Below, one piece after another: positions 27,051 through 36,739 of a DNA stretch of 64,000 nt (the first letter of the stretch is position 1; each line of letters opens with the position of its first letter). A model generated the notes under the pieces. That model was not told the DNA's origin, ran no database searches, and saw only the letters and a program-made list of their open reading frames with translations. The stretch is from assembly GCA_026003335.1 (NCBI GenBank), contig BPHB01000002.1:620001-684000 (forward strand). The letters are read 5' to 3'. A program made the translations under genes and the position numbers. This DNA comes from Chitinophagales bacterium. Lineage in GTDB: Bacteria; Bacteroidota; Bacteroidia; Chitinophagales; CAIOSU01.

Positions 27051-27500
27051 ATGAGCTCTTTATATCAATGGATTTTCGTATGCTCTATTTTTCTGTATTC
27101 CTGCAACCTGGTTGTCTCGGATAAAGAGCAAGCTCCTCCTCTAACCGCCCAGCCTGCCTCCCTGCTCGTGCATGATGTTTTCCTTAGCTTTTCGGACACC
27201 CTTTATCCGGACAGCCTCTCTGCAATACTTGCCGCATTAAACCAGCTAAGCGCATTAACCTCCGTGCACAGGTTGTATGTGGGAAGCCGCGCTGAAACAG
27301 GCGATCCACGGTTATTCCCGGATTTTAACGTTGCGCTGCATGTGGAGTTTACCAGTGAAGAAAACATGAGGGCATACGCAGATGATTCCCTGCATTTAGC
27401 TGTGCGCATGCGGCTGATGCCTTATCTTACACAACCTCCCGTAGTCTTTGACTATTGGGTACACACTTCACAGGACTCAGTAGGGAAGCTCCCGTATTAA
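27051..27500 (+). CDS. Dabb (stress-responsive alpha-beta barrel) domain lipoprotein
   Basis: A 149-residue protein from the ATG at 27051 (MSSLYQWIFVCSIFLYSCNL), where a lipoprotein signal with the lipobox cysteine at about 18 is plain. An upstream in-frame start at 26955 inside the permease gene would hide that signal. The mature part is a Dabb domain: VHDVFLSFSDTLYP, SVHRLYVGSRAET, DFNVALHVEFTSEENMRAYA, LHLAVRMRLMPYL. Such barrels dimerise; the role is unknown. Its 3' end overlaps the convergent uvrA end by 24 bases. Confidence 0.8.
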   Translation: MSSLYQWIFVCSIFLYSCNLVVSDKEQAPPLTAQPASLLVHDVFLSFSDTLYPDSLSAILAALNQLSALTSVHRLYVGSRAETGDPRLFPDFNVALHVEFTSEENMRAYADDSLHLAVRMRLMPYLTQPPVVFDYWVHTSQDSVGKLPY

Positions 27501-30419
27501 AAACATTCCGGTATGGCTTTTTTTGTTCCGTGCTATCTGCTCGGGTGTTCCTGTTGCGATAACTTCACCGCCCCGATGACCACCTTCGGGGCCAAGGTCA
27601 ATGATATGATCAGCTACTTTAATGACATCCAGATTGTGCTCAATGATTAATACCGTGTTGCCATGATCCACCAACCTGTTGAGTACCGATAGAAGCATTT
27701 TAATATCCTGGAAGTGCAGGCCTGTTGTTGGTTCATCCAGAATATACAGTGTATTACCGGTATCTTTTTTACATAATTCTGCTGCCAGCTTCACGCGTTG
27801 GGCCTCTCCTCCCGACAGAGTGGGTGCGGGCTGACCCAGCGTTACATATCCGAGCCCCACATCATACAGGGTTTTTACTTTCCGATAAATAGAAGGCACA
27901 TTTTCAAAGAAAGATACCGCTTCTTCTATTGTCATTTCCAGCACGTCACTGATACTCTTGCCTTTGTAGCGCACTTCCAGCGTCTCCCGGTTATACCTTT
28001 TTCCCAGACACTTTTCGCACTGCACATATACGTCCGGCAGAAAATTCATTTCTATCACTTTCATCCCTCCTCCCTCACATACTTCACACCGTCCACCTTT
28101 CACATTGAAGGAAAACCGCCCTGGTTTGTAGCCTCTTATTTTCGCCTCAGGCAGTTGTGCAAATAGGCTCCGAATATCCGAGAACACTCCGATGTAGGTA
28201 GCCGGGTTACTACGGGGTGAGCGTCCAATAGGCGACTGGTCAACTTCAATGACGCTGTCAATATGATCCATTCCCTCAATTCTTTCATAAGGCAACGCTT
28301 TCTGACGGGCCCCGTAAAGGTGACTGCGCAGAATGGGATAGAGTGTTTCATTAACGAGGGACGACTTTCCACTGCCGCTTACGCCCGTTACGCAAATCAT
28401 TTTGCCCAAGGGAAGCTTCAGGTTTACATGCTTTAAATTGTGTCCTGTGCAGCCGTAAAGCGAGAGAATTTTACCGTTACCTTTTCTGCGTATTGCCGGC
28501 ACGGCTATTTTTTCTTCACCGCTCAGGTAATGCGCTGTTACTGAACCCTGCCTGATAAACTCTTTCGGAGGGCCTGCAGCCACAACGTGCCCACCCAGAT
28601 GACCAGCTCCCGGACCGAGATCAACAATATAATCAGATGAGAGCATAATGTCTTTGTCATGCTCCACGACAATTACTGTATTGCCGATGTCTGTGAGCTC
28701 ACGCAACGCCCTTATAAGACGATGATTATCGCGCTGATGCAGTCCAATGCTAGGTTCATCCAGAATATAGGTAATTCCGCGCAGCTGCGAACCTATTTGG
28801 GTGGCAAGCCGGATGCGTTGCGATTCCCCGCCGGAGAGGCTGCGTGCAGGCCTGTTAAGTGTAAGATACTCCAGTCCTACATCCAAAAGAAATTGCAACC
28901 GCATACGGATTTCCTTGAGGATATCTTTGGCAATTATTCTTTGGCGTTCGTTAAGCGCTTCATCTACAGTAAACTTCTCCAGCTGCTCCGCGGCAGGGTG
29001 GGCTACACCAAACCAGCCGGCAAGTTCGGCAATGCTCATCTGAGCAAGCTGCGCAATATTCTTACCGGCTACTTTAAAAAAAAGTGCCTCTTTCTTCAGG
29101 CGGCTTCCCTTACACTCAGGGCATTCAACCATGTCCATAAATTCTTCTGCCCACCTGCGCAGATTTTCCGATGCCGAGTTATGAAAACACGATTTAATCA
29201 TATGCACGATGCCGGTGAAAGCCTGCGTATAAGTGGCATCAGACCAGGACTTTTGTTCCTTATGCGAAGTGCCGTTATCACCGTAGAGAATAACCTGAAG
29301 CGCTTCAGGTGACAACTCTGACAAAGGCTGCGAAAAGGTAAACTGATACTTTCTGGCAAGTTTTCGCAGCTCACGAAATGCGTAATTATCGCGCCACTCA
29401 CCTAAGGGAACCAAGGCCCCCTGATGAATGCTTTTGGTTTTATCCGGTATCACCAGCTCCGTATTCACTTCATAAATGGCACCCAGGCCGCGGCATAGCG
29501 GACACGCCCCATACGGTGAATTAAAGGAGAACGTATTCGGATTGGGGTCTTCATAGGCTATGCCGCTGTCAGGACACATCAGCTTTTTGCTGAAATAAAA
29601 GATTTCTCCGTTGTCATAGTCCATCACCATGCATAAGTCATTGCCAAGTTTAAGAGCGGCCTGCAACGAGTTGCGCAGTCGGTCGGTAAATTTTTCCTCC
29701 ACACGCAGCCGGTCAACCACCACTTCTATGTCATGCATTTTATACCTGTCAACCTGCATCCGTTCTCTGACATCCATGATTTCGCCATCTACGCGCACTT
29801 TGAGATAGCCCTGGAAGCGTATTTTCTCAAACAGCTCGCGATAATGTCCTTTGCGGCCGCGCACGACAGGTGCCAGTAGCGCGATATGTTTCCCCCTGAA
29901 TTTTTCAAACAGATACTGTTGTATCTGCTGATCGGTAAAGCGCACCATCTTTTTTCCCGTTACATAGGAAAAAGCTTCACCAATGCGGGCATAAAGCAAC
30001 CGGATAAAGTCATATACTTCCGTAACCGTTCCCACGGTAGAGCGCGGATTCCTGCTGGTGGTTTTTTGCTCAATGCTAATGACTGGGCTCAGGCCAGTGA
30101 TCTTATCTACATCCGGGCGCTCCAGTGAACCCAGAAACTGGCGGGCATAGGATGAAAAGCTTTCAATGTAGCGTCTTTGCCCCTCAGCATAAATCGTATC
30201 AAATGCCAAAGAAGACTTTCCGCTGCCACTTACACCGGTAATTACCACCAGCTTGTTTCTGGGCAAGCTCACATCAATGTTTTTCAGGTTGTGTGCCCGT
30301 GCACCATAAACCTGCAAAAAGTCCCCCTCAGCAAAGTCTGCAGCAGAAGTGAGGGTGTCCCTGTCATTCATGTCTTTGTTCGTGCTGGGAATAACCATAT
30401 TTTCATTTTCTACTATCAC
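27477..30419 (-). CDS. uvrA: Excinuclease ABC subunit A
   Basis: A 980-residue DNA-damage scanner of nucleotide excision repair. There are two ABC cassettes: Walker [15 protein letters not shown] near residue 60 and [14 protein letters not shown] near 660, signatures [14 protein letters not shown] and [15 protein letters not shown], Walker [15 protein letters not shown] and [14 protein letters not shown]. Zinc sites lie at CPLCRGLG / CPECKGSRL in the first half and CEVCEGGGM / CEKCLGKRY in the second. The N-terminus is about 30 residues longer than E. coli UvrA; the ATG for MNDRDTLTS (about 30371) is an alternative start. UvrB and UvrC are not in the window. It converges on the Dabb gene. Confidence 0.98.
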   Translation of the reverse strand: MIVENENMVIPSTNKDMNDRDTLTSAADFAEGDFLQVYGARAHNLKNIDVSLPRNKLVVITGVSGSGKSSLAFDTIYAEGQRRYIESFSSYARQFLGSLERPDVDKITGLSPVISIEQKTTSRNPRSTVGTVTEVYDFIRLLYARIGEAFSYVTGKKMVRFTDQQIQQYLFEKFRGKHIALLAPVVRGRKGHYRELFEKIRFQGYLKVRVDGEIMDVRERMQVDRYKMHDIEVVVDRLRVEEKFTDRLRNSLQAALKLGNDLCMVMDYDNGEIFYFSKKLMCPDSGIAYEDPNPNTFSFNSPYGACPLCRGLGAIYEVNTELVIPDKTKSIHQGALVPLGEWRDNYAFRELRKLARKYQFTFSQPLSELSPEALQVILYGDNGTSHKEQKSWSDATYTQAFTGIVHMIKSCFHNSASENLRRWAEEFMDMVECPECKGSRLKKEALFFKVAGKNIAQLAQMSIAELAGWFGVAHPAAEQLEKFTVDEALNERQRIIAKDILKEIRMRLQFLLDVGLEYLTLNRPARSLSGGESQRIRLATQIGSQLRGITYILDEPSIGLHQRDNHRLIRALRELTDIGNTVIVVEHDKDIMLSSDYIVDLGPGAGHLGGHVVAAGPPKEFIRQGSVTAHYLSGEEKIAVPAIRRKGNGKILSLYGCTGHNLKHVNLKLPLGKMICVTGVSGSGKSSLVNETLYPILRSHLYGARQKALPYERIEGMDHIDSVIEVDQSPIGRSPRSNPATYIGVFSDIRSLFAQLPEAKIRGYKPGRFSFNVKGGRCEVCEGGGMKVIEMNFLPDVYVQCEKCLGKRYNRETLEVRYKGKSISDVLEMTIEEAVSFFENVPSIYRKVKTLYDVGLGYVTLGQPAPTLSGGEAQRVKLAAELCKKDTGNTLYILDEPTTGLHFQDIKMLLSVLNRLVDHGNTVLIIEHNLDVIKVADHIIDLGPEGGHRGGEVIATGTPEQIARNKKSHTGMFLIRELPY

Positions 30420-30640
30420 CCGGTTGCGGCAACTTCAGTTGAGCAGCAGCTGATTGGTTGTGATTAACCATGCTGTAGAAATTATACTGCTTTCCGGGAG
30501 GGTTTTCTAAGTTAGAACTTCTCCGACAGATACGCGCCCTGATACAGGAAAATGAAGGGGCCACAGTTGTTTCTGAACAAAGAAATATCTTCAAGACATT
30601 CAATACTGGCAGCCTGTGCTTAAGTTTGCCAAAAATTATT

Positions 30641-31630
30641 ATGGAACAGATTAACACCCCGTTAACGCGGATGCTGCGTATCAGGTATCCCATCATCATG
30701 GCTCCAATGTTTCTGGTCTCAAATGCGAAAATGACCACTGAAGCAATACGGGCTGGTATTACAGGAGCCATTCCTGCTTTAAACTATCGCACCGATGCAG
30801 AGTTTCGCAAAGCGCTGAATGAAATCCGTCAGGCATGTGAGGGCCCGATAGGTATCAATTTGATCGTCAACAAATCTAATATTCGTCTTAAAGAGCAATT
30901 AAAAACTTGCCTGGACTATAAGGTAGATTACATTATAACTTCGCTGGGCAATCCTAAAGAGGTAATTGAAGCATGCAAGCCCAGAGGCATCAAGGTGTTT
31001 TGCGATGTGGTGGATGAGATGTATGCAAAAAAGGTTGAGCAACTGGGCGCGGATGCAATTATAGCGGTAAACTCCGAAGCAGGTGGACATGCGGGACCCA
31101 CGCCTGCCGCCATACTTGTACCCCAGCTTGTAAAGGCCTGCCGTATTCCGGTCATCTCTGCAGGAGGGGTGGGCCAAGGACGGCAAATGGCAGAAAAGCT
31201 GGCCCTGGGAGCCTGTGGAGTATCCATCGGCAGTCCCTTCATTGCCTCGCATGAAGCCGATGTATCGCAGGAGTATAAAGAGGCCATTGTACAGTATGGA
31301 GCCAAGGACATCGTGATGACTACAAAAATCTCCGGCACGCCCTGCACGGTAATCAATACTCCTTACGTACAGAAAATAGGCACCCGGCAGAACTGGCTGG
31401 AAGCTTTATTAAACCGCAACCGCAGGCTGAAGAAATATGCAAAAATGCTCACCTTTTACAAAGGCATGAAAGCCTTGGAACAGGCAGCCTTTGGCGCCAC
31501 CTATAAAACCGTTTGGTGTGCAGGCCCGTCCATAGAACACGTCCATGCAATCCGTCCGGTAAGAGAAATTGTGGAAACCCTCGTGAGGGAATATGCCGAA
31601 GCGGTAAAAACTCAGCTACACCTGGCCTAA
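30641..31630 (+). CDS. NAD(P)H-dependent flavin oxidoreductase (nitronate monooxygenase family)
   Basis: A 329-residue FMN-binding TIM barrel. IRYPIIMAPMFLVSNAKM is the N-terminal strand that packs on FMN; NSEAGGHAGPTPAAILVPQL carries the phosphate and catalytic-histidine region; ISAGGVGQGRQMAEKLALGA is the glycine-rich phosphate site. Class II-like members oxidise nitronates or reduce quinones; the substrate here is open. The true ATG is at 30641 (MEQINTPLTRML); a TTG at 30626 would also be in frame. The 220 bases upstream hold no gene I can support. Confidence 0.9.
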   Translation: MEQINTPLTRMLRIRYPIIMAPMFLVSNAKMTTEAIRAGITGAIPALNYRTDAEFRKALNEIRQACEGPIGINLIVNKSNIRLKEQLKTCLDYKVDYIITSLGNPKEVIEACKPRGIKVFCDVVDEMYAKKVEQLGADAIIAVNSEAGGHAGPTPAAILVPQLVKACRIPVISAGGVGQGRQMAEKLALGACGVSIGSPFIASHEADVSQEYKEAIVQYGAKDIVMTTKISGTPCTVINTPYVQKIGTRQNWLEALLNRNRRLKKYAKMLTFYKGMKALEQAAFGATYKTVWCAGPSIEHVHAIRPVREIVETLVREYAEAVKTQLHLA

Positions 31631-31637
31631 TGCAAGG

Positions 31638-31663
31638 TGCCGGTTTAGAGGTGCTCACCGGCA
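31638..31663 (+). terminator. Hairpin after flavin oxidoreductase gene
   Basis: A 7-bp perfect stem TGCCGGT/ACCGGCA (31638-31644 with 31657-31663), 8 bases after the stop. The downstream sequence is only mildly T-rich, so termination strength is uncertain. Confidence 0.35.
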
Positions 31664-31799
31664 GCATTATCTTCAGCTTTTACAATGTGGAAAATTTACT
31701 ACTCCGACAGCAGACAGCCTGTTGTTAAAATCCACTACTTTTGAAAGATATGTAATAGCCGCTTTGCTGTGGCATCCTTGTTCAATAGGGTAATAAAAA

Positions 31800-34088
31800 A
31801 TGAACTACCTGACGAAGCTCAATCCATCCCAGCTTGAGGCTGTAAAACATATTCACGGGCCCGCGATGATCATAGCCGGGCCGGGGTCAGGAAAGACGCG
31901 GGTGCTTACCTACCGCATAGCCTATCTGATGGAGCAGAACGTAGATCCATTCCATATTCTGGCGCTCACCTTTACCAACAAGGCTGCCCGCGAAATGCGC
32001 CAACGGATTGAAGCCATTGTAGGTACGGAAGCACGCAACCTCTGGATGGGAACCTTCCACAGCATCTTTGCCCGCATCCTGCGCATAGAAGCGCACCTAC
32101 TAGGCTATCCTTCCAACTTTACCATCTATGATACGCAAGACTCCCGCAACCTGCTAAAAAATATTATACGCGAACAAAACCTGAACGATAAAATCTACAA
32201 GCCTGGCACGATACACCATCGCATCTCTTCGGCAAAAAATTCTCTTATATCCCCAACTGATTATTTGCAGAATCCTGCACTTACAACTGCTGACGAAAGC
32301 AGCGGCCTGCCCAAAACCGGCCTTCTGTATTCCCTCTACAACCAGCGTTGCAAGCAGGCTGCCGCAATGGATTTTGACGATCTCCTCTTCAACACCTGGT
32401 TGCTCCTGTCACAACATCCTGATGTGCTATACAAATACCAACAAAAGTTTCGCTATATTCTCATTGATGAATATCAGGATACCAACTATGCCCAATATCT
32501 CATCACGCGCATGCTGGCTGATATGTTTCAAAATATCTGCGTTGTAGGGGATGACGCCCAGAGCATATACTCTTTCCGCGGAGCAAATATTCAGAATATT
32601 CTGAATTTTGAAAAAGACTATCCCGAACTGAAGGTGTTCCGCCTGGAACAGAATTACCGCAGCACCCGCCACATTGTGCAGGTAGCCAACTCGGTAATTA
32701 AAAAAAATAAAATCAAGCTGGCCAAACAACTATGGACAGAAAACGGAGAAGGAGAAAAAATCAAGGTCATTCGCGCGCTAAGCGACAATGATGAGGGCCG
32801 CATCGTGGCAGATGCCATACAGGAAATGCGGATGCGCTACCACTTCCGCAACAGTGATTTTGCTATTCTTTATCGCACTAATGCCCAGTCGCGCTCTTTT
32901 GAAGAAGCACTTCGCAGACTGAATATACCTTACAAGGTATATGGTGGGCTTTCTTTTTATCAGAGAAAAGAAGTCAAAGATCTGCTGGCTTATCTTAAAC
33001 TGACTGTCAACCACCATGATGAAGAGGCCCTTCGCAGAATAATTAACTACCCGATGCGGGGAATAGGACAAACCACCCTTGAAAAGGCAACCGTTATTGC
33101 CAATGATCAGGGCATTTCTTTATGGACGGTGATGGAAAACAGCGCTGATTTTCCATTCGGTGCTACCGGAAGCCGCATTCAGGAGTTTGTCACCCTGATT
33201 CGCAGCTTTGCTGCCATGCAGGAAAAAATGAATGCTTATGATCTTGCCCTGCATATTGCCCGCTCATCGGGTTTGATGAAAGAACTCTATGACGACCAGA
33301 CACCCGAGGGTCTGAGTCGTTATGAAAACCTGCAGGCCCTGCTCAACTCCATCAAAGAGTTCACCGAAGAAGACGAGCTGACTGCAGATATCCCCACAGA
33401 CAAAAGGCTGGGAGCCTATCTGCAAAATGTTGTTCTGCTCACCGATCAGGATGAGGAGAAAGAGTCTTCCGATACTGTCAAGCTGATGACCATTCACGCA
33501 GCAAAAGGACTGGAGTTTGAATGCGTTTTTGTAAGCGGGCTGGAAGAAAATCTCTTTCCCAATGCGCTGTCGCTGGATTCCCGTGAAGATTTGGAAGAAG
33601 AGCGCAGGTTGTTTTATGTTGCCATCACCCGCGCCAAAAGCCGCCTTACCCTCACCTATGCACGCTCAAGGTATCGCTATGGAAATCTGATTTACTGCGA
33701 ACCCAGCCGTTTTATTGATGAACTACCCGCGGAAAGTGTGGAGCACAGCGGCAAAACCTGGAACTCCGGCTCCTCTTTTGATGATATAGAAACTAATGCT
33801 TCCCTAACAACCGGTCACAGGGGCGTGTCCCGCGTTAAGACTACTTCCGCTCCTTCTTTCACGCAGACAAACCATACACCCTCGGAAAACTTCAGGCCTG
33901 ATGATCCTCTGCTTATTCAGGCAGGTATGGAAGTGGAGCATCAGAAATTCGGCATCGGAAAGGTGATTTCCTTAGAAGGGAAAGAGGATAGCCGGATAGC
34001 TACTATTTTCTTTCCGCACATCGGACAAAAACGAATCATGCTGAAATTTGCAAAAGTGATGATACTCCGAAAAGAAAAAGTGGATTAG
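31800..34088 (+). CDS. UvrD/PcrA-type DNA helicase
   Basis: A 762-residue superfamily 1A 3'-5' helicase. Motifs in order: Q-motif LNPSQLEAV, Walker A AGPGSGKTRVL (about 27), Ia LTFTNKAAREMRQR, II LIDEYQDTN, III VVGDDAQSIYSFRGA, IV FRLEQNYRSTRHI, V TIHAAKGLEFECVFV, VI LFYVAITRAKSRLTL. The C-terminal tail ends in a short Tudor-like region (VEHQKFGIGKVISLEG), as in PcrA, where it contacts RNA polymerase. It unwinds DNA in repair and removes blocked complexes. A TACTTTTG element at 31736-31743 probably starts its message. Confidence 0.93.
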   Translation: MNYLTKLNPSQLEAVKHIHGPAMIIAGPGSGKTRVLTYRIAYLMEQNVDPFHILALTFTNKAAREMRQRIEAIVGTEARNLWMGTFHSIFARILRIEAHLLGYPSNFTIYDTQDSRNLLKNIIREQNLNDKIYKPGTIHHRISSAKNSLISPTDYLQNPALTTADESSGLPKTGLLYSLYNQRCKQAAAMDFDDLLFNTWLLLSQHPDVLYKYQQKFRYILIDEYQDTNYAQYLITRMLADMFQNICVVGDDAQSIYSFRGANIQNILNFEKDYPELKVFRLEQNYRSTRHIVQVANSVIKKNKIKLAKQLWTENGEGEKIKVIRALSDNDEGRIVADAIQEMRMRYHFRNSDFAILYRTNAQSRSFEEALRRLNIPYKVYGGLSFYQRKEVKDLLAYLKLTVNHHDEEALRRIINYPMRGIGQTTLEKATVIANDQGISLWTVMENSADFPFGATGSRIQEFVTLIRSFAAMQEKMNAYDLALHIARSSGLMKELYDDQTPEGLSRYENLQALLNSIKEFTEEDELTADIPTDKRLGAYLQNVVLLTDQDEEKESSDTVKLMTIHAAKGLEFECVFVSGLEENLFPNALSLDSREDLEEERRLFYVAITRAKSRLTLTYARSRYRYGNLIYCEPSRFIDELPAESVEHSGKTWNSGSSFDDIETNASLTTGHRGVSRVKTTSAPSFTQTNHTPSENFRPDDPLLIQAGMEVEHQKFGIGKVISLEGKEDSRIATIFFPHIGQKRIMLKFAKVMILRKEKVD

Positions 34089-34195
34089 ACACCAGCTCTA
34101 CCTGGTGGTTTGACCCATCATGAAATGATTAGTAGCTTAAACGGAATAATGACCGGATGTAAACACCGGGCAGATACATTCAAAGACCCGTCATC

Positions 34196-34852
34196 ATGCC
34201 GTCCTCAGCAGAAGAAAACTATCTGAAGGCCATTTTCAAGCTATCAGAGAAAAATCCTGACAGCATCTCCACAAACAGCATTGCCCGAGCCATGAACACC
34301 ACACCGGCATCGGTGAGCGACATGCTGCGCAAGCTGGCCAATAAGAAGCTCATTCATTATAAAAAGTATAAAGGCGTGCAACTGACCGAACACGGGCGCA
34401 AAGAAGCCGTCAAGTTGATCCGCAGTCATCGTCTGTGGGAGGTTTTCCTGTTGGAGAAACTTGGATTCTCCTGGGATCAGGTGCATGAAATAGCCGAGGA
34501 AATGGAGCACGTACGGTCACCCTTGCTCATTGAACGTCTGGAGCAGTTTCTGGGCCATCCCCGCTATGATCCGCATGGCGACCCCATCCCGGATGCTGAG
34601 GGTAAAATCAGTTATCACAAAGACATCAGGCTGTTAGATTTGAAGCAAGGCGAAAAAGCCCGCCTGGTAGGGGTCACTGAACAAACGCCCCGTTTTTTGC
34701 AACATCTGGACAAGATACATCTGACACTGGGATCTGACATTCAGGTTCTGGAACTTAATGAATACGACAATTCCCGTCTCATAAAAATCAGAAATAAGGA
34801 AGTGTTTGTTTCAGAAAAGATTTGTATGCATCTGATTATGAAACGCCTGTAG
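34196..34852 (+). CDS. DtxR/MntR-family metal-dependent transcriptional regulator
   Basis: A 218-residue repressor. The winged helix spans 1-65 (ENYLKAIFKLSEK, then the recognition helix TTPASVSDMLRKLANKKLIH). The dimerisation and metal-binding domain follows: SHRLWEVFLLEKLGFSWDQV, HEIAEEMEHVRSPLLIERLE, FLGHPRYDPHGDPIPD, with the His and Glu ligands in place. Residues 150-218 form an SH3-like FeoA domain. It should bind Mn2+ or Fe2+ and then repress uptake genes; the twin palindromes upstream of the ABC importer at 23062 are the obvious local target, by inference. No such palindrome was seen before its own gene. Confidence 0.92.
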   Translation: MPSSAEENYLKAIFKLSEKNPDSISTNSIARAMNTTPASVSDMLRKLANKKLIHYKKYKGVQLTEHGRKEAVKLIRSHRLWEVFLLEKLGFSWDQVHEIAEEMEHVRSPLLIERLEQFLGHPRYDPHGDPIPDAEGKISYHKDIRLLDLKQGEKARLVGVTEQTPRFLQHLDKIHLTLGSDIQVLELNEYDNSRLIKIRNKEVFVSEKICMHLIMKRL

Positions 34853-34912
34853 CGGTATGCGAACCCGACATGCATGCCGTTTTACACGGCACATCGGCAT
34901 GAAACAATTGGC

Positions 34913-35602
34913 TTATTGCCAGGTAAGCAGCTTTTTGTTTTCCCCCTGAAAATGTGCATGATCATTAAAGGTAACCAGCTGCAAACCGGAAGAAGAATTT
35001 CTAAACTGGCAAATGGCCGCATTCGCCAGGCTCAATTGAAGCTCTAAAATTTTCAATGGCGTCAATCCCAGAATTTCACCGGCAATGACACACGCCGGTC
35101 CTCCGGAAGTAAAAACCAGCGCACGCTGACGGTGCCCTAGCTGTTGCCTGAGACGCTCCATGCCCCTCCACACCCGCTGGCAAAAGGCAGTCCAGGTTTC
35201 TTTGTAGTCGTCATGCTTGCCTTCGGTCCACCGGGAAAAAGCCGCCACAAGTGTATTCATTATTTTTTGCCTGGGATTCTCTGCGGCACCAATATCTTTT
35301 ACAATCTCCTGCACATCCGTATAGCGCGGCTCATAGCGGCTAATGATGTCCATATGATCAAATTCATTCCATGCCGAATCACGAATGATTTCGGCTTTCA
35401 CCTGCATCGCCTCCAGGCAGTGCAAGGCCGTCTGCCGATGACGCTGCATAGCTCCGCAAATAATCTTGTCAAATTGCAGATTGCGTCTGAGCAGCTCACG
35501 GCCAAGCAACGCTGATTGTTCCACACCGGTTACAGACAACGCGTCATAATTAGACATTCCCAAAGATGCTTGTCCATGCCGGACCAGATAAATCGTAGCC
35601 AT
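34913..35602 (-). CDS. Histidine phosphatase family protein (atypical)
   Basis: A 229-residue phosphoglycerate-mutase-like protein. The phosphoacceptor motif RHGQASLG is intact near the N-terminus and ICGAMQRHRQTALHC holds the usual arginine. Where most members have a second catalytic histidine (SHGG), this one reads VFTSGGPACVI, with Ser. It ends an operon with an acyl-CoA dehydrogenase and an APH-fold kinase, and its start overlaps the kinase stop by one base. It may hydrolyse a phosphorylated intermediate made by that kinase. Confidence 0.85.
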   Translation of the reverse strand: MATIYLVRHGQASLGMSNYDALSVTGVEQSALLGRELLRRNLQFDKIICGAMQRHRQTALHCLEAMQVKAEIIRDSAWNEFDHMDIISRYEPRYTDVQEIVKDIGAAENPRQKIMNTLVAAFSRWTEGKHDDYKETWTAFCQRVWRGMERLRQQLGHRQRALVFTSGGPACVIAGEILGLTPLKILELQLSLANAAICQFRNSSSGLQLVTFNDHAHFQGENKKLLTWQ

Positions 35603-36666
35603 TAGCGCTTTTCTTTAATCAGTCTGCGACATCGCCAGTTCAGATAATGCACCATAATCCAGAAATGCCTAAATGCCGGATTGCGGGTTTGCCGATGAAA
35701 ATAGCGGTAATATATCTGCTGAGCGATCACGGCCAGGCGAAAGAGCCCGTATACCTGATAAAAAGTAAAATCAGCCGGATTGAAACCCATCCTGTCACAA
35801 TAATAGGCAATCACCTCCTGGCGGGTAAACATGCCGGGCAGATGCGTAGGTTGCCTGCGCATTTTTTTATTGAGGAAATCGTCATCCGCTTGAACCCAGT
35901 AAGCCAGGGAGTTGCCCAGATCCATGAGCGGATCACCAATAGTGGCCATTTCCCAGTCCAGTACCCCGATAATTTTCAGCGGGTCATCCGGGGAAAGAAC
36001 AATGTTGTCAAGCCGAAAGTCATTATGAATAAGACACAACCGCTCTTGCTTAGGCATGTTGTGTTTCAGCCATTGCATTACGAAAGTGCAACGCGGCACA
36101 TTCCAGGTGCGGGCTTTCTGATAGCGGTATGTCCAACCGTCAATCTGCCGTTGCACGTAGCCAACTCCCTTGCCGAAACGGCTCAAGCCGGTTTTTTCTA
36201 TATCAATTGTATGCAAGCGGATGAGGGTTTCAAGCACTTGCATGCATAGCTGCCGTGTTTGCCCGCGGGTTAATGTCAATCCCTTGGGTAGATTCTTTCG
36301 CAGAATGATTCCCTTTACATGTTCCATCACATAAAAGTCACACCCCATCACGCTGTGGTCATCACAAAAAGCCACCATACGCGGCACGGGATAATAAGGC
36401 ATTAATGCTTTCTGAATGTGATATTCGCGTGCCATATCATGTGCGGAAGCTGCCTTGGTACCTTTCGGGGGACAGCGCAACACCCAGTCATGTTCCGGAT
36501 ACTGTAGACGATAGGTCCAGTTGGATGCACCTCCGGTATATTGCGTTACCACGGGAGTGCCGGACAATCCGGCAATCTGCTGTTTGAGCCACGCGTCTAT
36601 TTTCTCTATTGGCAGTTCTTCTCCCGGACGTACGGGCATAGGCTTGTCAAGAAGATGCTGAGACAT
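35602..36666 (-). CDS. Phosphotransferase family protein (APH fold, ACAD10/11-type)
   Basis: A 354-residue small-molecule kinase of the aminoglycoside-phosphotransferase fold. The nucleotide site is VTQYTGGASNWTYRL (about 40-54); the catalytic loop is LIHNDFRLDNIVL (H-x-D-x-x-x-x-N) and the metal-binding Asp is in GVLDWEMATIGDPLMDLG. This branch is the one fused to or neighbouring acyl-CoA dehydrogenases in ACAD10/11 and in bacterial levulinate-type operons, where it phosphorylates a 4-hydroxyacyl-CoA. It lies 73 bases after the ACAD gene and overlaps the phosphatase by one base. It is not an antibiotic-resistance gene by its sequence context. Confidence 0.9.
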   Translation of the reverse strand: MSQHLLDKPMPVRPGEELPIEKIDAWLKQQIAGLSGTPVVTQYTGGASNWTYRLQYPEHDWVLRCPPKGTKAASAHDMAREYHIQKALMPYYPVPRMVAFCDDHSVMGCDFYVMEHVKGIILRKNLPKGLTLTRGQTRQLCMQVLETLIRLHTIDIEKTGLSRFGKGVGYVQRQIDGWTYRYQKARTWNVPRCTFVMQWLKHNMPKQERLCLIHNDFRLDNIVLSPDDPLKIIGVLDWEMATIGDPLMDLGNSLAYWVQADDDFLNKKMRRQPTHLPGMFTRQEVIAYYCDRMGFNPADFTFYQVYGLFRLAVIAQQIYYRYFHRQTRNPAFRHFWIMVHYLNWRCRRLIKEKR

Positions 36667-36739
36667 GATTGCTAAGGTAGCAAGAGTTTAACAAGGCTTC
36701 ATGCTGATCACTCACTGCCTGTAACGGGTTTTTTCCGAC

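Noticed and set aside
30420-30640. A hidden small gene between uvrA and the flavin oxidoreductase
   Set aside because: Short frames on both strands lack a gene-like composition; nothing supports one.
35602-36666. Aminoglycoside resistance gene
   Set aside because: The APH fold is shared, but sequence blocks and the ACAD neighbour place it with the metabolic ACAD10/11-type kinases.
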